From positions 1-6,043 of the forward strand of contig CALBLG010000163.1 of assembly GCA_937895975.1 (NCBI GenBank): DNA of 6,043 nt, read 5' to 3'. The first letter of the stretch is position 1. The number at the start of each line of letters is the position of its first letter. This document shows, in pieces, positions 1-5,725 of the stretch. The notes under the pieces are model-generated. The model had not been told where the DNA came from, did no database searches, and saw only the letters and a program-made list of their open reading frames with translations. The stretch comes from an uncultured Slackia sp. (GTDB taxonomy: Bacteria > Actinomycetota > Coriobacteriia > Coriobacteriales > Eggerthellaceae). The position numbers were made by a program, and so were the translations under genes.

Positions 1-170
1 TAAGATAGCTGGTTTGAATTAATTAATGGGCATAGAAGAGATTTTTCCAAAGACTTTTACAAAGTACTAGCAAGCCTATGAAATGGTAATTTAATAATAT
101 TTACAGTGTAAAATATCATGACTCATGAATGCTTAATGCGGCATAAAATCATTGAAAAGTAAGAAAATAA
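1..170. other. AT-rich noncoding flank
   Basis: No convincing coding frame is seen here. The stretch is strikingly AT-rich next to the GC-rich remainder of the window and lies downstream of the minus-strand MerR gene. It holds a weak AT-only inverted repeat (about 97-104 with 108-116), which is a poor terminator candidate, and a direct repeat of TCATGA at 116-128. It begins with AGATAGC, a word also found in the CTAG-rich intergenic patches further on. The low GC together with the lower-GC MerR gene suggests that this end of the window is a more recently acquired or fast-evolving segment. That is inference from composition by eye. Confidence 0.5.
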
Positions 171-1028
171 TTAGTATTGGGGTATTTGAATTTCGAACAA
201 GAATTCATTGGGGTTTAGCATGGCGCTCCAGGCTTCAGAAAGGATGCTTGGCCTTGGGGATTGCTGCAGTTTTTTCAGACCTAGATTGAAACTTGTATTG
301 AAATCTTCGGAGCGTATAAGCTCGCAGGAGTACGTGGCCTCGGGGAGATGCGCAAACGCGATATCGTCTTGTTCGCATAAGAGAGCAACGGCAGCGGGAT
401 CGTTGGTTGTACCTGGTCTGCGCACGACTTGCATGAAAGCGAAATTCTTCAAATTGCTACCTGGGTCAAAAGTATTCGTTTCATAGGAAATATCACCGAT
501 GATAATGCCCTGGGTATATAACGGAACGAGGTCCAATGAAGGTGCTGTTTCGTAGAGCTCATTCGTGCTTTGCGCATAGTCTGTCATGTCGTATTCAGAA
601 GGTAGTTCACGGCATAAGCAAAGCCGTTCTTCAAAGTATCGTTCATAGGTTTGATCGATTGAGCTGTGGGCATTGAATGCGGTTAATTCTTCTGAATAAT
701 TTTGGAGCTGCAGCAACTGTTCTTGGGCCCGCTCTATACGACTTTTTGCGAGTGCCTTTCCGCGTTCTATTAGCTCGAGGGAGCTTGCGTCGCGAGGCAC
801 GGAAGGGTCAGCATGGCGGGCGATGTCCTTCAGCGGAATGCCAAGCTCGATAAGCGTTAGAACAACGTCGAGGTCGGAAAGTTGGTTGATGGAGTAATAA
901 CGGTAGCCGCTTTCTGGATTGACATACGCGGGCGCAAGGGCGCCGATCTTCTCGTAATAGCGAAGCGACTTCACGTTGATGCCGCGAAGTTTCGCGAATT
1001 CCCCGATGCTGAGAAGTCCGTTTTTCAT
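171..1028 (-). CDS. MerR-family transcriptional regulator with C-terminal effector-binding-like domain
   Basis: A 285-residue one-component DNA-binding regulator. Residues 5-75 form a typical MerR winged helix-turn-helix: the recognition start SIGEFAKLRGI, the signature SLRYYEKIG at 21-29, and the wing segment ESGYRYYS with the following helix ending GIPLKDI. Residues about 85-118 are a charged, leucine-spaced helix expected to form the antiparallel dimerisation coiled coil. Residues about 130-285 are a longer C-terminal region, ending in an aromatic/acidic tail, that fits the GyrI-like/multidrug-sensing type (BltR/BmrR style) better than the short metal-sensing MerRs. No conserved metal-binding cysteine cluster is seen (LCLC at 136-139 is not the MerR/ZntR pattern). 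The start is supported by AAGGA about 6 nt upstream on the minus strand (near 1034-1038). MerR proteins usually untwist a suboptimal promoter beside their own gene, but no target gene is visible here; it may lie below position 1. GC is clearly lower than in the kinase gene. Family assignment is secure; the ligand is unknown. Confidence 0.93.
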   Translation of the reverse strand: MKNGLLSIGEFAKLRGINVKSLRYYEKIGALAPAYVNPESGYRYYSINQLSDLDVVLTLIELGIPLKDIARHADPSVPRDASSLELIERGKALAKSRIERAQEQLLQLQNYSEELTAFNAHSSIDQTYERYFEERLCLCRELPSEYDMTDYAQSTNELYETAPSLDLVPLYTQGIIIGDISYETNTFDPGSNLKNFAFMQVVRRPGTTNDPAAVALLCEQDDIAFAHLPEATYSCELIRSEDFNTSFNLGLKKLQQSPRPSILSEAWSAMLNPNEFLFEIQIPQY

Positions 1029-1120
1029 GATGTTCCTTGTGTCGATTCTATCCGGTGAATACGTTGCGAAGGGGGAGTGTTCTTTCTGGCCGATATCGAT
1101 CGCCTTCGCATGCTTGAATC

Positions 1121-1164
1121 TTAGCGAGATAGTCCGCTAACTAGCTAGCATACTAGCCAAATAA
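1121..1164. promoter_or_regulatory. Operator-like dyads: TTAGCG/CGCTAA plus CTAG cluster
   Basis: TTAGCG (1121-1126) and CGCTAA (1135-1140) are perfect inverted arms 8 nt apart, giving a 20-bp dyad about 93 bp upstream of the MerR start. Directly adjoining is a CTAG cluster (three CTAG words at 1141, 1145 and 1153). It includes the 8-bp palindrome CTAGCTAG (1141-1148) and CTAGCCAAATAA (1153-1164), which resembles the arm found at 1293-1304. Size and position suit an operator of the MerR protein or of another regulator. Binding is inference only. Confidence 0.35.
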
Positions 1165-1268
1165 CATCCTATAGGAATGGTGACGACGAAGGGCAAAAAC
1201 CGAGGCTTTTCCACATGGCGCCTGCGGGAATCAAACCGACTCGAGGGCGAAACGTTCTTGAAAGTAGC

Positions 1269-1304
1269 CTATTTAGCTAGGTTGCTATAAAGCTAGTTAA
1301 ATAG
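1269..1304. promoter_or_regulatory. 36-bp inverted repeat with CTAG core (candidate operator)
   Basis: Left arm CTATTTAGCTAG (1269-1280) and right arm CTAGTTAAATAG (1293-1304) are inverted copies matching at 11 of 12 positions, separated by 12 nt. The single mismatch sits just after the CTAG core. Similar words occur at 1153-1164, 4634-4681 and 5550-5569, so this is probably not a chance palindrome. No T-run follows, so it is not a terminator. It lies about 240 bp upstream of the MerR start. Confidence 0.45.
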
Positions 1305-1420
1305 ATGTCAAGCATTGTTAAACCGGGTATAAAACAGCTTTCGACCTGGGATATTATCGATAGGTCACTGCCGTTTGATTGATAAATTCGCGATTCGCAC
1401 GGTCGGTAGCCGCCATACGT

Positions 1421-4400
1421 TTAGCGGTATTTCGCAATTTCTGCTACCAGCGACTTCATATCGAGGGGCTTGGTGAAATGCGCGTTCATGCCAGAAGCTC
1501 GCGTCCTCTTGCGGTCTTCATCGAAAGCGTTTGCTGTCATGGCAATGATGGGCACCGTGGCGGCATCGGGGCGGTCTGTGGCACGAATGGCACGGGCGGC
1601 CTGGTAGCCATCCATCATGGGCATCATGATATCCATCAACACCAGGGAAATAGAATTTGGGCTGGAGGATGCGAATGTGTCGACGGCCTCTTTGCCGTTC
1701 CAGGCCTGCACGACTTCGGCGCCGGCGGATTCTAGGTAGAGCTGGCCGATTTCCATATTCAGGGCGTTGTCCTCGACCAGCAGCACGCGCATGCCGTGCA
1801 GGTCGGCGATCTCTGCGGCGCTGCGGCCATCGTGCGCTTCGTCGGCTGCAGCGTTCTCCTCGGCGCGGTGGTCGATCTCGAACGGCAGCGTGAACGCAAA
1901 CGTCGTGCCTTCCCCTTGCGCACTGCGGGCCTCTATGGTGCCGTCCATGGCATCGACAAGCGATTTTACGATGCTCATGCCAAGACCAGTCCCTCGGTAG
2001 TGCGTGCGCGCGCTGCCGTGCTCCTGAGTGAAGGGCGAGAACAGCTCGTTTTGCACGAAATCAGGGCTCATGCCGATGCCCGTGTCGCTGATGCGGAATT
2101 CGAGGGTGGCCACATTGCCGTCGCAGCTCAGTTCCGAGGCGTAGGTGTCGATGGCGCCGCCCGGCTTGTTGTATTTCACAGCGTTGCTGAACAGGTTCAG
2201 CATGATCTGCCGCAGTCGAAGCGGGCTGCCGACAAGCCGACGATGCTCGATGTTGCCGCGGTGCGAGCGGTGGGTGAGCCCCGTCTCTTCGATTTGCCCC
2301 TCCATGACGTCGCGCACCTCGCCCATCAGCTCTTCTATGTCGAACGGCTCGCGTTCGATGACGGCCTTGCCCGATTGCAGCTTGCTCATGTCGAGCACGT
2401 CGTTCACCAGGTCAAGCAGGTGGTTTGCCGAAAGTTGGATTTTGTCCATGCAGTCGCTCACGCGGGCGGGGTCGTCACCGTTCATGCGCGCGATTTCCAG
2501 CATGCCCATGATGCCGTTTATGGGCGTGCGGAAGTCATGGCTCATGCGATTCATGAACTCGGTCTTCGTCTTGCTTTCTGCGGTTGCGGTGACGAGCTGT
2601 TCCTCGAGCGCGCGGTTCTCGTCGCGTTCCTGCTTGTGGAAGGCGGACGAATCGCGGAACAGGATGATGCCGCGCACCACGGCTTCGTCGGCGCCCGTTT
2701 CGGGGCATATGCTGACGTCGTGCGACATCAGCACGATCTTCTGCAGCCAAATGGGCTCGCCGTCGCTGCCTATTTCTCGATATTCGGTGGTCACTTGGCG
2801 CGAGCCGCTGGCGAAGCGGGCGAGCAGCTTCGCGGACGTGTCTACCAGGCGGTAGTTTTCGAGCGTGTCGCCGCTGACGTACTGGCTGCGCTCGGCGCAA
2901 TAGCCGTCGTACGAGCAGGGCGGGTCGATGTTGAGCGGGTGGCGTTTGCCCAGGTCTTGCGAGAAAATACGTTCGAGCAGGTCGTGCGTGAAGTCGACGG
3001 AATAGGCGGCCTGGGCAGAATCGAGCAGCGCGCCGACGTAATCGGCGTTCTCCAAGAGGGAATTTCGCATTTGGTCGTAGTAGCGCGAGACCCGCAGCGT
3101 CTCGTTGGCGCTCGTTTCGTGGAAGGGAACGAAGCCGAGCGCGAAATGGTGCAGGCCGGCGTCGTCGTAATTCAGGCATACGGCTGTTATACGGCCACGG
3201 TGGCCTTCTTTTTGATACAAGATGCTGGTCGTGTCGCCTTCGGCCTTCAGAACGGCTCTCAGCGATCCTGGCTGCAGTTTGAGGCGCAGTTTGGCGCGGT
3301 CATTGGCGTCGGCGAGGGCCGCGACGATTTGCTCGATGGCGCCCGTGTAGTTGCCGTCTTCGGCCAGGAAGGCGTTGGACGAAGTTCGCAGCGTGCGGTA
3401 CTGGTCGAGCGATGCGTCGCAGTAGAGGCAGTCGGCGAAATGGAAGCCGTCGTTTTCGAGGCGGGCGAGAACCTGCTGGTTTTCGCGCGTGCGGGCGGCG
3501 GCTTCGGCCATCTTCGCGCGGTTCTTGTCGACGTACATGTTCTTGTCGGCCTCGCGGAACAGCGCGCGCATATCGGGGCCGTCGAAATCGGTCGAAAGGG
3601 CATAGCCCGCTGCGTAGCTGATGGGCATGGCGGGGTGGTCGGCGGAGTATTCGGCGGCGTGGGCGCGCAAATCGTCGAGCAGCGCGGCGGCGTTGTCGTG
3701 GGTGGCGTTGCGGGCGATGGCGATGAACTCGTCGCCGCCGTCGCGGCCCACGAACACGCGGTCGCTGGCGATTTTGGCCAGCTGGTCGGCGAACGATTTG
3801 ATGTATTCGTCGCCCTTCTCGTGGCCAAGGTTATTGTTGATGGCGCGCAGGTTGTTCATATCGAACACGAACACGGCCACGGGCGCGTCGGGGGCAATGG
3901 GATTGGGGTCATCGAGCAGCTCTTCGCATTTGTTCTTGTTGGGAAGCCCCGTGGCCTCGTCGAGGTAGACCTTCTTGCGCAGGGCCCGGTTTTGGGCGGC
4001 CGTGCGCAGCGCGCGGGCGAATTCGATGCCGAACACGGCTACAAGGGCCACGATGTCGGCGATGGCGACGTTTTCGAGCGAGCGCAGCGCCGTGGCCTTT
4101 TCCTGGGAGTACTTTTCGGCGAGCTTGGTGGCTTCATCGCATATGCCGAAAAACGATTCGCTCATCTCGATGATGCTCGTGTTTTCGTAGCCGACCTCTC
4201 GCACGCGGCCGATTTCGCTTCGCAGCACGTCGAACGAGCCGTCGAGTTCGGCCATTTTCGCCTGGAACGCCTCGTCGGGAAGGCTTACGAGGTTGAGGTC
4301 GTCGCTGCCGTAGCGCAGGCCGTCGATGAATGAATCCACGTTTTCGATGAGCTTGTCCTGCGGGATGTGAGCATCTTCGAGCTTCACGATGCGTTGCGTG

Positions 4401-4564
4401 GTGCCGCGCACAAGCCCGGCGTAATTCACGACGCGCGCCGTGCCTTGGATGTCTGCGACGATTGACATGATGTCGAACATCAAGAAGATGAGCAGCACGG
4501 TGAGCGCCGTCATAAGCGCGCGAGAAATGCGGCTTGTCGTGCTCTTTTTCACAGGTCTCCCCAT
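1421..4564 (-). CDS. GGDEF-containing membrane-anchored hybrid sensor histidine kinase
   Basis: A 1047-residue multidomain signalling protein. Order: basic N-terminus; TM helix about 17-38; extracytoplasmic sensor about 40-165 with no recognised fold; TM helix about 167-187; GGDEF domain about 196-352 (Asp235 in FDMN, GHEKGD at 247-252, GGDEF at 276-280, ADKNMY at 339-344); an uncharacterised segment about 355-490; a PAS-like domain about 500-645 ending RGIILFRDSS; a charged helical linker; HisKA with H-box SHDFRTP and phospho-accepting His676; HATPase with N-box Asn794, DTGIG (827-831), FSPF (842-845) and GTGLG (858-862); and a receiver about 925-1047 with Glu931/Asp932, phosphoacceptor Asp978, Thr1010 and Lys1032. 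All catalytic residues of the kinase, receiver and cyclase are present. The cyclase lacks an RxxD inhibitory site (SDRV occupies that place). The receiver points to transfer through a separate HPt protein, not seen here. The start is supported by AAGGGA (minus strand, 4576-4571). The stimulus and output are unknown. Confidence 0.95.
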   Translation of the reverse strand: MGRPVKKSTTSRISRALMTALTVLLIFLMFDIMSIVADIQGTARVVNYAGLVRGTTQRIVKLEDAHIPQDKLIENVDSFIDGLRYGSDDLNLVSLPDEAFQAKMAELDGSFDVLRSEIGRVREVGYENTSIIEMSESFFGICDEATKLAEKYSQEKATALRSLENVAIADIVALVAVFGIEFARALRTAAQNRALRKKVYLDEATGLPNKNKCEELLDDPNPIAPDAPVAVFVFDMNNLRAINNNLGHEKGDEYIKSFADQLAKIASDRVFVGRDGGDEFIAIARNATHDNAAALLDDLRAHAAEYSADHPAMPISYAAGYALSTDFDGPDMRALFREADKNMYVDKNRAKMAEAAARTRENQQVLARLENDGFHFADCLYCDASLDQYRTLRTSSNAFLAEDGNYTGAIEQIVAALADANDRAKLRLKLQPGSLRAVLKAEGDTTSILYQKEGHRGRITAVCLNYDDAGLHHFALGFVPFHETSANETLRVSRYYDQMRNSLLENADYVGALLDSAQAAYSVDFTHDLLERIFSQDLGKRHPLNIDPPCSYDGYCAERSQYVSGDTLENYRLVDTSAKLLARFASGSRQVTTEYREIGSDGEPIWLQKIVLMSHDVSICPETGADEAVVRGIILFRDSSAFHKQERDENRALEEQLVTATAESKTKTEFMNRMSHDFRTPINGIMGMLEIARMNGDDPARVSDCMDKIQLSANHLLDLVNDVLDMSKLQSGKAVIEREPFDIEELMGEVRDVMEGQIEETGLTHRSHRGNIEHRRLVGSPLRLRQIMLNLFSNAVKYNKPGGAIDTYASELSCDGNVATLEFRISDTGIGMSPDFVQNELFSPFTQEHGSARTHYRGTGLGMSIVKSLVDAMDGTIEARSAQGEGTTFAFTLPFEIDHRAEENAAADEAHDGRSAAEIADLHGMRVLLVEDNALNMEIGQLYLESAGAEVVQAWNGKEAVDTFASSSPNSISLVLMDIMMPMMDGYQAARAIRATDRPDAATVPIIAMTANAFDEDRKRTRASGMNAHFTKPLDMKSLVAEIAKYR

Positions 4565-4600
4565 TGCCTTTTCCCTTGTGATAAGTGCAGAAACGCGGCA

Positions 4601-4632
4601 ATTTTACCATGGGGCCAAGGTGAAGTTATCAA
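4601..4632 (-). promoter_or_regulatory. Possible promoter of the hybrid kinase gene
   Basis: On the minus strand TAAAAT (4606-4601) lies 37 nt before the kinase start, with TTGATA (4632-4627) upstream. The spacer of 20 nt is longer than the optimal 17, so this is a weak call. The CTAG dyad at 4634-4681 sits immediately upstream, where an activator or repressor would act. Confidence 0.25.
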
Positions 4633-4633
4633 G

Positions 4634-4681
4634 ACTAGTTTGATGTGTTGAGATAGAAAGATAGCATGCTATCAAGCTAGT
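4634..4681. promoter_or_regulatory. Long inverted repeat with ACTAGYTTGAT arms upstream of the kinase gene
   Basis: ACTAGTTTGAT (4634-4644) and ATCAAGCTAGT (4671-4681) are inverted arms matching at 10 of 11 positions. As in the 1269-1304 repeat, the mismatch falls directly after CTAG. The CTAG cores are 42 bp apart, close to four helical turns. Inside lie AGATAG (4651-4656) and a perfect 14-bp palindrome, GATAGCATGCTATC (4660-4673). A second minus-strand word, ACTAGTCTTGATA (4639-4627), overlaps the first core and runs into the possible -35 box. The position, about 65-120 bp upstream of the kinase start codon, suits transcriptional control. Confidence 0.45.
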
Positions 4682-4722
4682 ACTGTCGGATTTTAAATTC
4701 CTCGTGAGGTGGACCGGCATGA

Positions 4723-4759
4723 GACAGGGGCAGGACAGGGGGCAGGACAGGGGACAGGG
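4723..4759. repeat. Short degenerate tandem repeat of GACAGGGGCAG
   Basis: Three adjoining units start with GACAGGGG: 4723-4733 (11 nt), 4734-4745 (12 nt, one extra G) and 4746-4759. The length variation inside the G-run is what slippage produces. The last unit overlaps the left arm of the hairpin at 4751-4782, so the array may have grown by duplication of that arm. Confidence 0.7.
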
Positions 4760-4793
4760 CAAGTGGGACGGCCCTCTGTCCCGTTTTCGTTTC
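4751..4793. terminator. GGGACA/TGTCCC hairpin just beyond the LuxR remnant
   Basis: GGGACAGGGC (4751-4760) pairs with GCCC (4771-4774) and TGTCCC (4777-4782), leaving a 2-nt TC bulge and a 10-nt loop. On the plus strand it is followed by GTTTTCGTTTC, a moderate T-rich tail. On the minus strand it begins about 10 nt after the LuxR remnant's stop codon, the expected place for that gene's terminator, but no T-run follows in that direction. It may act in both directions, or be a repeat-family palindrome with no termination role. Confidence 0.4.
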
Positions 4794-4935
4794 AAGAATG
4801 GAAGTCCTCGAATTTGTCGAGGAGGTCTTGCTTGCTGGACACGTCGCATTTTGCGTAGATATGCTTCACGTGAGTCTTCACGGTGGACTTCGCCAGCACC
4901 AGCTCGCGTTCGATATAGGGCACGTCGCGGCCGGC
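4792..4935 (-). pseudogene. 3' remnant of a LuxR-type transcriptional regulator
   Basis: The last ~46 codons before a TGA stop read as the C-terminal half of a LuxR/FixJ-type helix-turn-helix: GRDVPYIERELVLAKSTVKTH followed by VKHIYAKCDVSSKQDLLDKFE. The recognition helix motif STVKTHVKHIYAK is characteristic of the family. The upstream part of the domain (the usual LSxREREV helix) and the whole N-terminal region are missing. Beyond the Gly codon (about 4930-4935) the same DNA reads better as reductase coding sequence on the opposite strand. Intact regulators of this type in Eggerthellaceae are commonly several hundred residues long with a membrane-spanning N-terminus (family knowledge). With no start codon or RBS linked to the domain, it is a non-functional fragment. 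The open minus-strand frame extending to about 5727 is antisense to the reductase remnant and not evidence of a longer gene. Confidence 0.8.
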
Positions 4936-5532
4936 GGTGTGGGCGCGGTGTTCGTCGTGGGCAGTTGTGCGCTTTTCGACAAGATCGACACCGAGCACAC
5001 CACGGCGACGATGGGTCCCGCTACCCGTTTGATCATCGGGAAGAGTCCGCTCGAGACGGTTTGCAAGAAAATCCATTCGCACAACGTGCCCGCATTCATT
5101 CAGATTCACGCGGCAGACTTCGGCAACCATATGGGCACGACCGAGGGATGCCGCGTGAATGCGTGCAAGGAGCGCGCGTTTGGCGAGGAGATGCCCGAGG
5201 GCTACGAGGTGCCGGCCGGCGACGGCACTAAGAAGGTCATGGTCATCGGCGGCGGCCCTGCCGGCATGGAGGCCGCGCGCGTGTGCGCCGAGCGCGGCTA
5301 CAGCGTGTCGCTGTACGAGAAAAGCGCGATGGGCGGCTTGCTTGATTTTGCCGAGTCGGTGAAAGGCAAGCACGAGCACCTCGGTCAGCTGAAAAACTGG
5401 TTTGCGCGCCAGCTCGATTTGGGCGGCGTGGAAGTTGTGACGGGCAAAGAAGTCGACGCGGCGTTCGTGCGCGAGCAGAAGCCCGATGTGGTAATTATCG
5501 CGACGGCGAACCTTGCTGCGCGCGCTTGCTAG
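4927..5532 (+). pseudogene. Fragmented old-yellow-enzyme-type FAD/Fe-S reductase (2-enoate / 2,4-dienoyl-CoA reductase family)
   Basis: Two blocks of one family are recognisable in a single frame. The first, AAGGVGAVFV to about 5133, matches an early part of the FMN-binding TIM barrel (EHTTATMG, TRLIIGKSPL, VPAFIQIH). The second, from about 5146 (GCRVNACKERAFGEE), joins the end of the Fe-S region to the FAD/NAD(P) domain, with the dinucleotide-binding motif VMVIGGGPAGMEAARVCAERG and KPDVVIIAT. Intact members are about 640-680 residues; only about 200 remain. Missing are the N-terminus, most of the barrel including the catalytic residues and the first cluster cysteines (the internal loss is in frame), and everything after ATANLAARAC, where the frame runs into a stop. 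It cannot bind FMN or a 4Fe-4S cluster properly. The continuous frame back to ATG 4798 is only the antisense of the LuxR remnant. Such enzymes reduce activated C=C bonds of xenobiotics, bile acids or enoates; this copy's substrate cannot be told. Confidence 0.8.
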
Positions 5533-5549
5533 CTGGGAAGATAGTACGA

Positions 5550-5569
5550 TAGCTTGATATTTAGTTAGC
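5550..5569. promoter_or_regulatory. CTAG-family dyad after the reductase remnant
   Basis: TAGCTTGATA (5550-5559, plus strand) is identical to ten bases of the minus-strand arm at 4681-4671 extended to 4670. Overlapping it in opposite orientation is GCTAACTAAATAT (minus strand, 5569-5557), close to the CTAGCTAAATAG arm at 1280-1269. AGATAGT (5539-5545) and CGATAGC (5547-5553) precede it, recalling 4651-4665. The patch is AT-rich within GC-rich surroundings and probably once belonged to a promoter of a gene now lost or of the RNA hairpins downstream. Confidence 0.35.
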
Positions 5570-5581
5570 AAAATTTCGGCT

Positions 5582-5640
5582 GCTGGGCGATTTCCCTCCA
5601 TCATGCGCGGCGTGCGTATTCGCGCGCCGCTGCGCCCAGC
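5582..5640 (+). other. Nested stem-loop (possible structured RNA)
   Basis: Outer stem GCTGGGCG (5582-5589) pairs perfectly with CGCCCAGC (5633-5640). Inner stem GCGGCGTGCG (5607-5616) pairs with CGCGCGCCGC (5621-5630), with one G-U pair and a TATT loop. Between the stems, 17 unpaired bases on the left carry TTTCCCTCCA. The same decamer recurs unpaired at 5647-5656, just before the terminator hairpin. Strand is assigned from the terminator that follows. It could be a small RNA, a leftover 3' UTR, or chance pairing in GC-rich DNA. Confidence 0.3.
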
Positions 5641-5655
5641 GACGTGTTTCCCTCC

Positions 5656-5698
5656 AAGCGGGCCCAAAGGAGCGATTCCTTTGGGCCCGCTTTGTTTT
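5656..5698 (+). terminator. Strong intrinsic terminator
   Basis: AAGCGGGCCCAAAGGA (5656-5671) and its exact complement (5677-5692) form a 16-bp perfect stem with a 5-nt loop, followed on the plus strand by TGTTTT. It is the best terminator in the window. It ends no intact plus-strand gene. It probably served the complete reductase gene before its 3' end was lost, or it ends a small RNA made from the stretch just upstream. Confidence 0.85.
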
Positions 5699-5725
5699 GC
5701 TAGGAACCAAAGGCGTCTATCCGTC

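Larger units (their letters stand above)
1029..1420. other. 392-bp intergenic region upstream of the MerR gene and downstream of the kinase gene
   Basis: No coding frame with a sensible start and codon use was found. Both flanking genes point left, so this is the promoter region of the MerR gene. A TAGAAT hexamer on the minus strand (1050-1045) resembles a -10 box but would leave a leader of only about 10 nt and lacks a clear -35, so I do not call it. The region contains an 8-bp palindrome CGATATCG (1091-1098), two CTAG-rich dyads listed separately, and a tRNA-3'-end-like stretch at 1216-1245. No intrinsic terminator with a U-run was found for the kinase gene. Confidence 0.6.

Noticed and set aside
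208..486. Plus-strand open frame opposite the MerR gene
   Set aside because: It is antisense to a well-supported MerR coding sequence and shows no family features.
1343..1366. GACCT/AGGTC inverted repeat downstream of the kinase gene as its terminator
   Set aside because: Five-bp arms with a long loop and no T-run on the minus strand; too weak to call.
1796..4333. Plus-strand open frame of 845 codons opposite the kinase gene
   Set aside because: It lies wholly antisense to a gene with every kinase, cyclase and receiver motif in place. Its product is low-complexity, rich in Val/Ala/His/Arg, with no recognisable domain, as expected of a shadow frame in GC-rich coding DNA.
4134..4610. Alternative upstream minus-strand frame starting before the kinase gene
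   Set aside because: It overlaps the kinase in another frame, is arginine/histidine-rich without hydrophobic segments, and has no ribosome site as good as the AAGGGA before the kinase start.
4723..4759. Tandem GACAGGGG units as a CRISPR-like array
   Set aside because: The units adjoin with no spacers, are only 11-14 nt long, and no cas gene is present.
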